Shown piece after piece: positions 15,343-24,687 of a DNA stretch of 64,000 nt; the stretch's first letter is position 1, and each line of letters starts with the position of its first letter. The notes below the pieces were generated by a model. The model did not search any database, was not told where the DNA came from, and was given only the letters and a program-made list of their open reading frames with translations. The stretch is from Acidobacteriota bacterium. GTDB lineage: Bacteria; Acidobacteriota; JAAYUB01. The stretch covers positions 16,348 to 80,347 of the forward strand of contig JAGNHB010000020.1 in assembly GCA_018001935.1 (NCBI GenBank). The letters run 5' to 3'. The translations under genes were made by a program, and so were the position numbers.

Positions 15343-15741
15343 ATCGCGGAACGAACGCGATCGCCCCCAGGCCCTTCCGTAAACCGACCGGAGAGGAAAA
15401 CACGAAATACACGAAATAAACGAACGGGTTTCGGGGGGCGGACGATTTTACCACCCCTTTGCGCGTCTCCGTGGAGACTCATTTCCAACCTCTCGGATAT
15501 CTGTGAGTTAAACGGGAAATACTCGCCGGGTTCCCCCGCGGCGAACCGACGTTTTTCACAGTTCCCCTTGCCTTTCGGCCGCGGTACACTCGTCAGTGAG
15601 AGAGAGCCCGTTCGGCGGCGAGGCGTGTCCGGCGACCGCCGCGGGGCGGGTCCCGCGGCAGGGGCCGCGACTTCGCACCGGGTGGGCCTGGTTTTGCAGA
15701 GAGGGTCAGCCCGGGAGTGCCCGGTGAAAGGAGGAGGAGCC
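15343..15741. other. Intergenic region with a 'cacgaa' repeat
   Basis: ACACGAAATACACGAAAT-type units lie at 15,396-15,425, shortly after the HIT gene. The remainder has no supported gene; open frames run through it from downstream, but no ribosome binding site precedes any of them until 15,729. Confidence 0.6.
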
Positions 15742-16665
15742 ATGAACGTTGCTCGAGCGAATCTCACCGCCGTCGTGTTCCGGATGACCCTGGCCCTTGC
15801 GATGGTCCCGGCAGCCTTCGCCGCCGACGCCGCACCGCCCGCCGGGGGCCCCGCCAAGCCCGGCAACTTCAGGAAAGGCCTGTCGCTGTTCGACCAGGGC
15901 TGCCGGGAGGCGGTCAGGGGCAACCTCCCCGAGGCGGACAGGCTCTTTGCCCGGGCGCTGGAAACCTGTCCGTTGCTCCCGGGGGCTCACGTGGAACGGG
16001 GGAGGATCCGGATGGCCCGGAAGGACCCCGCCGGGGCCCTCGAGCACTACCTGAAGGCGAAAGAGGCCTACCGGCTCTTCCTGGAGTGGAAGATGAACTG
16101 CACCCTGGTCGGCAAGGGCGCCCGGACCGTCCTCGGGATCCCGGACGCCCAGAATTTCTACTTCCGGCACCGGGTCTACGGCGGCAAGGGGGATTTTGCC
16201 ACGCATCGCACGGGCCTTGACGCCCAGTCGCCCGCTTTCGTCGGGCAGGAAGGGTTCGCCAGGGAGAAGGGGGTCTTCAGCTTTCAGAAAAACCCCAGCG
16301 AAACCCTGCTCGGGATGGCCGCCTTCGCCAAGCTGTACCCCGACCTGCCGGAATCGAAGCTCAACCCGGAAACCATCGCCATCCCGGAAGGCGAAGCGGA
16401 GATCCCCGCGTTGTTCTACCTCTACCTGGGCGCCGCCTACCTGCACCTCGGCCGCCCGGCGGACGCCGAAAGGGAACTGATGGTGGGCATCGCGAAGGAC
16501 CCGTCCGTGGCCGAACTCTACATGAACCTGTCGGTGGCCCGCCTCAAGCAGGGCGATTACCCGGGGGCCGCCAACGCGTGCCGGGCGGCGAGACAGTTGG
16601 GTTACGACCCGCCGCCGGGATACCTGTCCGACCTCCAGGCCCGGGGCGGGCCCGGGGCCGATTGA
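15742..16665 (+). CDS. Secreted TPR protein, first of a tandem pair
   Basis: 307 residues from ATG 15,742, with AAAGGAGGAGG directly upstream. A signal peptide ends at VPAAFAADA. Two regions of TPR-like helices are visible: residues ~35-105 (LFDQGCREAVRGNLPEADRL onward) and ~225-290 (ALFYLYLGAAYLHLGRPADA onward). A middle section of ~100 residues with no recognised fold contains FYFRHRVYGGKGDFATH. TPR proteins bind partner proteins, so a periplasmic scaffold role is likely. The next gene is a diverged copy (about half identical by eye, co-linear over the full length), so the pair arose by tandem duplication. Confidence 0.8.
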   Translation: MNVARANLTAVVFRMTLALAMVPAAFAADAAPPAGGPAKPGNFRKGLSLFDQGCREAVRGNLPEADRLFARALETCPLLPGAHVERGRIRMARKDPAGALEHYLKAKEAYRLFLEWKMNCTLVGKGARTVLGIPDAQNFYFRHRVYGGKGDFATHRTGLDAQSPAFVGQEGFAREKGVFSFQKNPSETLLGMAAFAKLYPDLPESKLNPETIAIPEGEAEIPALFYLYLGAAYLHLGRPADAERELMVGIAKDPSVAELYMNLSVARLKQGDYPGAANACRAARQLGYDPPPGYLSDLQARGGPGAD

Positions 16666-16807
16666 CCCGCTCATCGGTGGGCGAGGACACCCGCAGGCCG
16701 GGTGACGGTTGCAGAGGTGAAATTGAAATGCCGGGAAGAGGGGCTGTCAGGCGGGAGGGAACGAATCCCGCCGGCGGAACCACGGTAAAAGCGAGGAGGA
16801 GGATCCC

Positions 16808-17785
16808 ATGAACACGGGACTGTTGAACAAGGTGCGTTGCTGCGGTGTGATGATCCTGGCGTTGACGGTCCTGCCGGCCGTGTACGCCGCCGATACCGCC
16901 CCTGCGGGGGCGGGGCCGACCAAGCCCGGGAACTTCAAGAAAGGTCTGGCGCTGTTCAAGAGCGGCTGCCAGGAAGCGGAAAAGCGCAATTTCCCGGAAG
17001 CGGAGAAGCGATTCCGGGAGGCCCTGGAGGTCTGCCCGCTCCTGCCGGGCGCCCACGTGGAGCTGGGGAAAATCCGCATGGCCCGGAAGGACCCCGCCGG
17101 GGCGCTGGAGGAGTACCTGAAGGCGAAGGAGGCCTTCCGGCTTTTCCACGTGTGGAAGACCACGTGCACCACGGCGGGGCGAGGGCCCCGGGTGGACCAG
17201 GGGATCCCGGACGCCTACAACATCTACTTTCGGCACATCACGCTGGGGGGGAAAGGGGAATACGCCACCCTGCGGATGGGGACGGAGGCGCAGCGCTCGA
17301 ACTTCGTGGGGCAGGAGGGGTTCGCCAAGGATACAACCTCGGTCTTCACCAAGAACCAGAGCGAGGCGAGACTGGGTTGGCAGGCTTTCTTCGAGCAGTA
17401 CCCCACCAAGGGGGACATTACCTACGAGCAGTCCACCCTCAACGTGACGGTCCCGGAGAACGAGGTGGAGGTCCCGGCCCTCTTCTACCTCTACCTGGGG
17501 GGCGCCTACCTGTTGCTGGACCGGCCGGTCGATGCCGAGAGGGAATTGTGGGTCGGTCTGTTCAAGGACCCCTCCATGCCCGGGCTCCACGTCAACCTGT
17601 CCGTGGCCTGCTTCAGGCAGGGGAAGTACCCGGAGGCCCTCAACAGCGCTCGCGCCGCCCGGCGCCTGGGCTTCAGGCTCTCGCCCGATTACGTCAGGGA
17701 CCTGGAGGCCCGGAGCGGGGGAAAGGTGGGCGATCCCGGGGAAGCGCCCTCGCCCGGATCCCAGGAGCGCCAGGCGGGGCGGTGA
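16808..17785 (+). CDS. Secreted TPR protein, second of a tandem pair
   Basis: 325 residues, with GAGGAGGA 6 bases upstream of the ATG. It has the same layout as the preceding gene: signal peptide ending at LPAVYAADT, TPR block (ALFKSGCQEAEKRNFPEAEK), unknown middle with FRHITLGGKGEYATLRMG, TPR block (ALFYLYLGGAYLLLDRPVDA). It adds a polar C-terminal tail of ~20 residues. The segment LLPGAHVELGKIRMARKDPA is almost unchanged between the copies, marking the most constrained part. Function unknown. Confidence 0.8.
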   Translation: MNTGLLNKVRCCGVMILALTVLPAVYAADTAPAGAGPTKPGNFKKGLALFKSGCQEAEKRNFPEAEKRFREALEVCPLLPGAHVELGKIRMARKDPAGALEEYLKAKEAFRLFHVWKTTCTTAGRGPRVDQGIPDAYNIYFRHITLGGKGEYATLRMGTEAQRSNFVGQEGFAKDTTSVFTKNQSEARLGWQAFFEQYPTKGDITYEQSTLNVTVPENEVEVPALFYLYLGGAYLLLDRPVDAERELWVGLFKDPSMPGLHVNLSVACFRQGKYPEALNSARAARRLGFRLSPDYVRDLEARSGGKVGDPGEAPSPGSQERQAGR

Positions 17786-17942
17786 AAAAGGCCTGCGTGC
17801 TTGTCATGGTCACAAAATGGCACGGGACGACCCGGGTGCGATCCAAGCGGCCCGAAAGGAACGGGATGGTCGCCGCAGGGCAGGGCCGGTGATTTCCGGC
17901 GCCGCCTCCGTGGCGCCAGGGGGGAAACAAAACGGCCCGGTA

Positions 17943-18096
17943 CCGGCGGGAGCGCCGCCTCCGGCGGGGCACCCGCCGGCTAATATCTTTTATCCCTTCG
18001 GGATAAGGGGAACACCTTCCGGTAAATTTCTTTGTCCCGAAGGGACAGCGGAAATTAGCCGGCGGGTGTTCCCCCGGCAGGGGGTGCTCCCGCCGG
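17943..18096. repeat. 154-base nested palindromic element
   Basis: Outer arms of 11 perfect bases (17,943-17,953 and 18,086-18,096) enclose inner arms of 14 perfect bases (17,971-17,984 and 18,054-18,067). Between these are two small hairpins, ATCCCTTCGGGAT at 17,992-18,004 and GTCCCGAAGGGAC at 18,034-18,046. It codes for nothing recognisable and looks like a miniature mobile or REP-type structural repeat. Confidence 0.65.
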
Positions 18097-18233
18097 AAGA
18101 GGGCGGGTTTTGCGCCCCCGCGCCCCGGCGGGGCGCCGGATGGATGCCTGAGATCCCCCAGGAAAGAAAATATTGGATAAAGCGTTTTTAGCCTCAATAC
18201 AGGGGTGGTCTCGGTCGGTTGAGGCCGGAGGTG

Positions 18234-18356
18234 GACCGCTGCCTTGCGGTTGCGGATTTGATGGGGTGCGGGCGGGGATTTGACCGCTCCCTTACGGTCG
18301 CGGCTCTGACGGGGTGTGGGAGGGAGTTGACCGCTCCCTTACGGTCGCGGCTCTGA
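18234..18356. repeat. Tandem repeat of 47-48 bases, three copies
   Basis: Units begin at 18,234, 18,282 and 18,329 with GACCGCT. The last two are identical over GACCGCTCCCTTACGGTCGC and beyond. Each unit holds a small inverted repeat, GACCG with CGGTC. The array ends 2 bases from the recN stop codon on the other strand, so recN transcripts would run through these hairpins. Confidence 0.8.
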
Positions 18357-18358
18357 AG

Positions 18359-20029
18359 TTACACTTGGTCTTCCAGCAGCTGGCGGGCGGCGTCGCGGGA
18401 GGGCTCGGTGACCGTCTCGGCGCCCAGCATCCGGGCGATCTCCTCCACCCGGTCCGCCTTCTCCAGCGGCCGGATGCGGACGACGGTGCGTTCCCCTTCC
18501 ACAGCTTTCTCCAGTTGGAAGTGGTGGCCGGCGCGCGCGGCGATCTGGGGGACGTGGGTCACGCAGAAAGTCTGTTGAAGGGCGGCGATCTCCCGGAGTT
18601 TTCGGCCGAGGCGGGCGGCGGTGGCCCCCCCCACGCCGGCGTCCACCTCGTCGAAGACCAGGGCGGCGTCCCGTTCGGAGTGGAGCACCAGCTTCAGCGC
18701 CAGCGCGATGCGGGACAGCTCGCCGCCCGACGCGATCTTCCGCAGGGGGCGCGGCTCCTCACCGGGGTTGGGGCTGACCAGGAACTCGGCGTCCTCGAGC
18801 CCGGTCGGCGGCGCGGCCGCGGGGTCCGCTTCGGGGGTGAACGCCACCCTGAAGACGGTCCGGGCCATGGCGAGGTCCGCCAGGTGGGCCTGCACGCCGG
18901 ACTCCACGGCGGCGGCGGCCTCCCGTCGGACCTTGCCCAGTTCGCGGGCCGCCTGGAGGTACTCCTCCCGGAGTCGGGCCTTCTCCCGGTCGATCTCCTC
19001 CCTGCGGGCGTCGGACCCCGCCAGGCGCTCCTGCTCCTCCCGGGCGGACCGGAGGTGGGTCAGGACGTCCTCCAGGCCCGGCCCGTACTTGCGCTTGAGC
19101 CGGTCGAGGACCGACAAGCGGGACTCGATCTCGTTCAGGCGCGCCTCGGAGTACTCGATGCGGTGGGCGTAGTCCCGGAGCTGGCCGGCGGCGTCCTCCA
19201 CCTGGTAGAGGGCGGAGCGGAGCAGTTCGGCGGTGGGGGCGAGGCGCTCGTCCATCCCCGCGGCTTCCTCCACCCGGCGGAGGACCCGGTCCACCACGGC
19301 GGTCACGGCGTTCTCGTCCTCGAAGAGCTGCTCGTGGCCTTCCGAGGCGGTTTTCTGGAGCGTCTCGGCGTGCACGGCCACCCGGCGCTCGTCCTGGAGG
19401 GCCTGGTCCTCGCCCGGCGCGGGGGCGGCATCGGAGATCTCGCGCACCTGGTAGTCCAGGAGGTCGAGGCGCTGGAGACGCTGGTGCTCGTCTCGGACGA
19501 GGGCTTCCCGCTCGTCCGCCAGGGCCGCGAGGGCCCGCGACAGGTCCCGGACTCGCCCCAGCAGACCGGACCGGCCGTGCCGGGCGTCCAGGAGTTCCAG
19601 GTGGTACCGGGGCTGGAGGAGGAGGCGGGTGTCGTTCTGCCCGTGGATCTCCGCCAGGTGCTCCCCCACGCGCTTGAGGAACGCGGCGTTGACGGGGGAG
19701 CCGTTCACCAGGACCTTCCCGGCGCCCGCGGCGGCGATCTCCCGGCGGACGACGAGGCCTTCCGGGTCCCAGTCGATCCCTTGATCCTCGAGAAGGGCCT
19801 TCGGCGGCGCGTCGGCGGGGATGTCGAAGACACCCTCCACCAGGGCCTTGGCCTCGCCGGTCCGGATGAGGTCCGCCGAGGCGCGCTGGCCCAGCAGCAG
19901 GCCCAGGGCGTCCACCAGGATCGATTTCCCGGAGCCGGTCTCCCCGGTGATGACGTTGAGACCGGGCCCGAACTCCACCGCCAGGTTTTCCACCACGGCG
20001 ATGTTGCGGATGTGCAGGTAACGGATCAC
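18359..20029 (-). CDS. recN: DNA repair protein RecN
   Basis: 556 residues from GTG 20,029, chosen because GGGAGG lies 8 bases upstream and VIRYLHIRNIAVVENLAVEF is the normal RecN N-terminus; E. coli RecN is about the same length. It is an SMC-like ATPase acting in double-strand break repair. Walker A is GETGSGKSILVDALG near residue 32, the ABC signature is SGGELSRIALALKL, and Walker B is AALVFDEVDAGVGG. Two coiled-coil stretches flank the middle, as expected. Downstream on its strand are the 47-base repeats and the palindromic element. Confidence 0.94.
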   Translation of the reverse strand: MIRYLHIRNIAVVENLAVEFGPGLNVITGETGSGKSILVDALGLLLGQRASADLIRTGEAKALVEGVFDIPADAPPKALLEDQGIDWDPEGLVVRREIAAAGAGKVLVNGSPVNAAFLKRVGEHLAEIHGQNDTRLLLQPRYHLELLDARHGRSGLLGRVRDLSRALAALADEREALVRDEHQRLQRLDLLDYQVREISDAAPAPGEDQALQDERRVAVHAETLQKTASEGHEQLFEDENAVTAVVDRVLRRVEEAAGMDERLAPTAELLRSALYQVEDAAGQLRDYAHRIEYSEARLNEIESRLSVLDRLKRKYGPGLEDVLTHLRSAREEQERLAGSDARREEIDREKARLREEYLQAARELGKVRREAAAAVESGVQAHLADLAMARTVFRVAFTPEADPAAAPPTGLEDAEFLVSPNPGEEPRPLRKIASGGELSRIALALKLVLHSERDAALVFDEVDAGVGGATAARLGRKLREIAALQQTFCVTHVPQIAARAGHHFQLEKAVEGERTVVRIRPLEKADRVEEIARMLGAETVTEPSRDAARQLLEDQV

Positions 20030-20130
20030 GCGAAAGCCTCCCAAGCGAGTCGGCACGATCGCCGCGGGCCGCGCGGGCCCCACGCCGGGGGCCGGGGCCG
20101 CCGGGGGTGTCGCGGGCCCGGCGCGGACGG

Positions 20131-20139
20131 ATTATACCA
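20131..20139 (-). promoter_or_regulatory. Extended -10 promoter for recN
   Basis: On the minus strand TGGTATAAT matches an extended -10 box perfectly (TGnTATAAT), about 100 bases before the recN start. No good -35 box is present, as is common for extended -10 promoters. Confidence 0.5.
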
Positions 20140-20343
20140 GCAGACCTTCGGCGCAGGGAAGGGGAGCTTTGCGGGTTTCCCTTGCCTTTGGGGCGGATTC
20201 CGTTTAGATTTCCGCTTCGTCCTGCGGCGAATGCACGGCCCCTCGCCCCGCATCGCGAACGGCCGGGGCCCGAAGCCGAGTCGGGTTAGAAGACGGCGGG
20301 ACATCGGCGGTCGGGACGAAATCGACCCGGATGAGACGGGAAC

Positions 20344-20500
20344 GAACCACGAAATCACGGAATAAACGGAAATTGAACCACGAACCAGACGAATGAAGAA
20401 GCCGGCGTTTTTCTTTGCGAGCTTTGCGCCTTTGCGAGATCGGGAGATGGATCGGCCCTCGCCAAGGCGCCAAGATCGCCAAGGAAGACCGCTTCAGCCG
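20344..20500. repeat. Short repeats, 'cacgaa' and 'gcaaag/gccaag' flavours
   Basis: ACCACGAAATCACGGAATAA-type units at 20,344-20,397 nearly duplicate the tract at ~6,005-6,057. They are followed by TTTGCGAGCTTTGCGCC (20,416-20,437) and CGCCAAGGCGCCAAG (20,460-20,486) patches. The 613-base gap between recN and the kinase gene holds nothing else I can support. Confidence 0.65.
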
Positions 20501-20642
20501 CAGCTTCCGTTCCCGGCCGGCGTTTCGAGAGATCGAGCTCAATACCTTGTGCGATTTGGCAACGCTTTTATTTAAGGGGACTGCGCTTTTCCCGGGACTT
20601 CGCGCGGGAAAGCGGCCTGGGAAGGCCATCGGGATTGACAAG

Positions 20643-23600
20643 ATGCTGGCAAGAACACAGCCGCTAAAGCGCTTATTGACAACGGGCGCGGTCCTGTGGG
20701 CCGTCCTGGCCCTGTCGTCGCCGGCGCCCGGCGCCCGGCTTCCCGTAAAGACCTACACCCTTGCCGACGGGCTGTCCATGGACCAGGTGAACGTCATCCG
20801 GATGGACGCGCGCGGTTATCTCTGGTTCGGCACCAGCGAGGGGCTGTGCTGGTACGACGGGTACGGTTTCACCCGCTACACCCCCGATGACGGTCTTCCC
20901 GGCCTGTTCGTCTCCGACATCCTCGAGACGCGGTCCGGGGACCTCTGGGCCGCCGCGGGCTCCCACCTGGGCCGCTTCCGTCCCGACCCCGGCGCCGGCC
21001 GGGGCCCGCGCTTCGAGTCTTTTCCGGCGACGGACGCGGCGGGCCGGCCCCTGGGCATCCTGCGGTTCGTGGAGGGCCCCGACGGGGCGTTCTGGTGCGG
21101 GACCGGCCGGGGTCTTTTCCGGTACGGCCGGCCCGGGTCACGGGACGGGCTCCGCGAAGTCGAGGTCGGCCTCCGGCGGGACCTCTCTCACTATTGCGCC
21201 GTTCGCGACCTCCTGTTCGACCCGATGGGCAACCTCTGGATTGCGTCGGGCTCCGGCCTCATCCGGCGGGCGCCGGACGGGCGGACCACCGTCGTGGGGC
21301 CGTTCCGGGGCGCCGAGGACCGGGTCCCCCTCACCCTGGCGTGGTCGCCGGCCGGCAGCCTGTGGGTGGGCACGGCGGACGGGCTTTACGGCCTGGATTT
21401 GCCGAACGGCCCCGGGGAGGTCCGGGTCCGGCAGTTCACCCGGCGGGACGGCCTGCCCTCGGACCGGGTCCAGGCCCTGCTCTGGGTGGCCCCGGGCCGC
21501 CTCTGGGTCGGGACCTTCCTGGGCCTGGCGCGCCTGACGTTCGGCGGAGGCGGGGAGGGGCCCGAGGTCCGGGCCTACGGCGCCGCCCAGGGCCTGGCGG
21601 ACCCGGAGATCGTCGCCCTGGCGGAAGACCGCGAACACAACGTCTGGGCGGGGACGGACCACGGGGGTGCGCTCCGGATCGGGCGCCTGGGCTTCGAGAC
21701 CTTCGACGAGACCGACGGTCTCGACGGCCGGCGCATCATGGCCCTCACCGGGGACCGCGGCGGGAACCTGGTCCTGCAGGTCGGCGTCCAGGACCGGTTT
21801 TTCGCTGTTTTCGACGGGAGACGGTTCTCCCGCGTCCGGGTCCCGGGGGTGGAAACGTTCGGCTGGACCGGCCCTCAGTCGGTGCTCCAGGACCGTCGGG
21901 GGGGGTGGTGGCTGGCCACGGGCAGCCGCGGGGTCTGGTACTACCCTCCCTCCGCCGCGTTCGGGGGTCTCGACGGGCGAAAACCCGCCCGGACCTGGAC
22001 CCGCCGGGACGGCCTGCCCAGTGACCGCGTGTACGCGATCTTCGAGGACTCCCGCGGGGGCATCTGGCTCAGCACCTACGACGAGCCGACCCGTCTCGCC
22101 TGCCTGCACCCCTCGGACGGGAAGGTGACCTGCTACGATTTCCGGGCCATGGTCACGGCCCTGGCGGAGGACGGTTCCGGCAACATCTGGGCCGGGCTCA
22201 ACCATGGAGGGCTTTACCGCATCCGGGGAGGGCACGCCACCCGGTGCAAGGGGTTCCTCGGGTCCCCCTTCGGTTTCGTCCAGCAGATCCTCCGGGACCA
22301 CCGCGGCCGGCTCTGGGTCACGACCTCCCGCTCCGGGGTGGTCCGGGTCGACGACCCGGCCGCCGAGACACCCGTTTTCAGGGTCATCTCCACCCGGGAC
22401 GGCCTGAGCAGCGATCACACCCGCTTCGTGGCGGAAGGGCCGGGGCCGGTGTTCCACATCGGGACTACCTGCGGCGTCGATCGCCTGGACCTCCGGACGG
22501 GGGCCGTCAAGCACTTCACCACCCGGGACGGCCTGGCGGGCAACCTCCAGAACGTGGCGTTCCGGGATGCGACCGGCCATCTCTGGTTTGGCGCCCTCCT
22601 GGGGCTGACAAGGCTTGTCGAGGACGTCCCCCGTGTTCCCGTGCCGCCGGAGGTCTTCATCCGCGGCCTGCGGGTCGGCGGGGTCGCCTGGCCCCTGAAC
22701 GCCTTCGGGCAGCGGGAGGTCCTCGACGTCGAAGTCCCCTCGGACGGGGACCCGGTGGCCATCGACTTCTCCGGGGTCGGGAACCTCTCCGGGGAAACGC
22801 TCCGGTACCGATACCGGCTCGACGGGATGGACCCCGGCTGGCGGAACCTCGGCGAGCAGCGGACCCTGGAACTCCCGTCCGTCCGCCCGGGGGATTACCG
22901 TTTCCTGGTCCAGGCCGTGGACGCGGACGGAACGGCCAGCCTCCGGCCCGCGGTCGTCGGGTTCCGGGTCCTCACGCCCGTGTGGCGCCGGTGGTGGTTC
23001 ATCGCCCTCGCGGTGCTGGCTGCCGGGGGCCTGATCTTCGTCCCGCTCAGGGCGCGGCTCGCCCGCCGGCTGGAGATGGAGCGCGTCCGGACGCGGATCG
23101 CGACCGACCTCCACGACGATATCGGGTCCAGCCTCTCCCAGATCGCCATCCTCAGCGAGGTGGCGGTCCGGAAGCTTCCCGCCGACCCGGACGCGGCCGT
23201 CGAGACCCTGGGCCAGGTCACCGAGACCTCCCGGTCCCTGGTTGACGCCATGAGCGACATCGTCTGGGCCATCAACCCCGCCCGCGACCGTTTCAGCGAC
23301 CTGATCCACCGCATGCGGCGCTTCGCCAACGACCTCTTCGGCGATGACGGGATCGAGCATCGCTTCGAGGCCCCCGCCACCGACGGCGATCTCCCCCTGG
23401 GGGCCGACGTGCGCCGCCAGGTCTTCCTGGTGTTCAAGGAGTGCCTCCACAATGTCGTGAAGCACTCCGGGGCCGAACGGGTCGAGATCGTGATCGCGCT
23501 GCGGCACCACCGGCTGGAACTGGAAGTCCGAGACGACGGCCGGGGATTCGATCCGGGAGGGAGGTCCGACGACCACGGGCACGGCCTGCGAAACCTCCGG

Positions 23601-23726
23601 AAACGGGCGCAGGAGGCCGGCGGGCGGCTGGAGGTCCGGAGCCGCCCCGGGGAGGGGACGACCGTCCGGCTCGCGGTCCCGACGGTCCGTGCGGGCGGGC
23701 GTCGCCGTCGGTCCGCGACTACATGA
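20643..23726 (+). CDS. Hybrid-propeller sensor histidine kinase (Reg_prop, Y_Y_Y, HisKA_3, HATPase)
   Basis: 1,027 residues from ATG 20,643, where a signal-anchor sequence begins (LLTTGAVLWAVLALSSPAPG); upstream in-frame codons run through repeat DNA. Residues ~35-690 are many short propeller-blade repeats of the form DGLPSDRVxAL...G.LWVGT, a large extracytoplasmic sensor. A Y_Y_Y domain follows (about 710-775), then one membrane helix (WWFIALAVLAAGGLIFV, 784-800). The cytoplasmic part has a HisKA_3 dimerisation domain with phospho-acceptor His824 in DLHDDIGSSLSQI, and an ATPase domain with DDGRGFDP and GHGLRNLRKRAQEAGG. This is a NarX/DegS-type kinase. Ligand unknown; such sensors often detect sugars or polysaccharide fragments. 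The response regulator gene follows after 119 bases. Confidence 0.88.
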   Translation: MLARTQPLKRLLTTGAVLWAVLALSSPAPGARLPVKTYTLADGLSMDQVNVIRMDARGYLWFGTSEGLCWYDGYGFTRYTPDDGLPGLFVSDILETRSGDLWAAAGSHLGRFRPDPGAGRGPRFESFPATDAAGRPLGILRFVEGPDGAFWCGTGRGLFRYGRPGSRDGLREVEVGLRRDLSHYCAVRDLLFDPMGNLWIASGSGLIRRAPDGRTTVVGPFRGAEDRVPLTLAWSPAGSLWVGTADGLYGLDLPNGPGEVRVRQFTRRDGLPSDRVQALLWVAPGRLWVGTFLGLARLTFGGGGEGPEVRAYGAAQGLADPEIVALAEDREHNVWAGTDHGGALRIGRLGFETFDETDGLDGRRIMALTGDRGGNLVLQVGVQDRFFAVFDGRRFSRVRVPGVETFGWTGPQSVLQDRRGGWWLATGSRGVWYYPPSAAFGGLDGRKPARTWTRRDGLPSDRVYAIFEDSRGGIWLSTYDEPTRLACLHPSDGKVTCYDFRAMVTALAEDGSGNIWAGLNHGGLYRIRGGHATRCKGFLGSPFGFVQQILRDHRGRLWVTTSRSGVVRVDDPAAETPVFRVISTRDGLSSDHTRFVAEGPGPVFHIGTTCGVDRLDLRTGAVKHFTTRDGLAGNLQNVAFRDATGHLWFGALLGLTRLVEDVPRVPVPPEVFIRGLRVGGVAWPLNAFGQREVLDVEVPSDGDPVAIDFSGVGNLSGETLRYRYRLDGMDPGWRNLGEQRTLELPSVRPGDYRFLVQAVDADGTASLRPAVVGFRVLTPVWRRWWFIALAVLAAGGLIFVPLRARLARRLEMERVRTRIATDLHDDIGSSLSQIAILSEVAVRKLPADPDAAVETLGQVTETSRSLVDAMSDIVWAINPARDRFSDLIHRMRRFANDLFGDDGIEHRFEAPATDGDLPLGADVRRQVFLVFKECLHNVVKHSGAERVEIVIALRHHRLELEVRDDGRGFDPGGRSDDHGHGLRNLRKRAQEAGGRLEVRSRPGEGTTVRLAVPTVRAGGRRRRSATT

Positions 23727-23845
23727 TCGTGCAGTCCGTTTCCACGCCGGTGACGATAGAGTGAAAACCGGGGGCGGGACCCTGCGCGGCCCCGCCGGGG
23801 GCGGGCGCCGGAAGGGTGCCCCACACGACCGAAGGAGAAGCCGCC

Positions 23846-24487
23846 GTGCTCAACATCGCCATCATCGAAGACCAGAACGCCATCCGGGAAGGCCTGGGTT
23901 ATCTCATTGCCAACACCCCGGGCTTCCAGTGCTGCGGGAAGTACCGGAGCATGGAGGAGGCGCTCCGGTGGCTGGAACAGGGACCCGTGGAGGTCCCCGA
24001 GGCGGTGCTGGTGGACATCGGCCTCCCCGGCATGTCCGGCATCGAGGGGATCCGGATCCTCAAGGACCGCTACCCGCGGATGCTGCTCCTGGTGCTCACC
24101 GTCTACGACGACGACGAGCGGATCTTCCAGGCCATCTGCTCCGGCGCCAGCGGTTACCTGTTGAAGAAGACCCCGCCGGCGCGCCTGATGGAGTACATCC
24201 AGGAGGCCCTCTCCGGCGGGGCGCCCATGTCCCCCGAGATCGCCCGGCGGGTGATGGAGCTGTTCCGGAAGAACCCCCCGCCCCGCAAGTCCGAGTACGA
24301 ACTCTCCCCCCACGAGACGCGCCTGCTCCGGATGCTGGTGGACGGGCACTCCATCAAGTCGGCTGCCGCCGGGTTCAAGGTCACCACCCACGCCGTCAAC
24401 TACCACCTGCGAAACATCTACGAGAAGCTCCACGTCCACACCCGGAGCGAAGCCGTCGCCAAGGCCCTGAAGGAGTCCCTGGTCTGA
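23846..24487 (+). CDS. NarL/LuxR-family response regulator
   Basis: 213 residues from GTG 23,846, preferred because AAGGAGAAG lies upstream and VLNIAIIEDQNAIREGL is the normal receiver N-terminus; a GTG at 23,816 would add ten unrelated residues. The receiver domain has the acidic pair (ED), phospho-acceptor Asp57 in LVDIGLPGMSG, and KK in YLLKKTPP. The C-terminal ~65 residues are a LuxR-type helix-turn-helix (LSPHETRLLRMLVDGHSIKS to NIYEKLHVHTRSEAV). It is the obvious partner of the preceding kinase. Its targets are unknown; two exported-protein genes follow directly. Confidence 0.92.
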   Translation: MLNIAIIEDQNAIREGLGYLIANTPGFQCCGKYRSMEEALRWLEQGPVEVPEAVLVDIGLPGMSGIEGIRILKDRYPRMLLLVLTVYDDDERIFQAICSGASGYLLKKTPPARLMEYIQEALSGGAPMSPEIARRVMELFRKNPPPRKSEYELSPHETRLLRMLVDGHSIKSAAAGFKVTTHAVNYHLRNIYEKLHVHTRSEAVAKALKESLV

Positions 24488-24687
24488 CGCGCGGGCCACG
24501 CCCGCCGCCGGGGAGCGCATGCATCCTGCCGGCATCCCCTCAACGCGAGCGGGCGGCACGAATCCTTTTCACCCCCCTTGCGGGACTGCACGCCCTTGTA
24601 GTGACTCCCCCGGCCAACCTCCCCATAATCGGCGTCGTGAAGGCCACGCCTTCGCGGAAACCGAAAACACCCCAACAAGGAGGAATC

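Noticed and set aside
20643..23726. Translation of the kinase from the upstream in-frame ATG at 20,415.
   Set aside because: The extra 76 codons run through short-repeat DNA and would bury the signal-anchor segment that begins just after 20,643.
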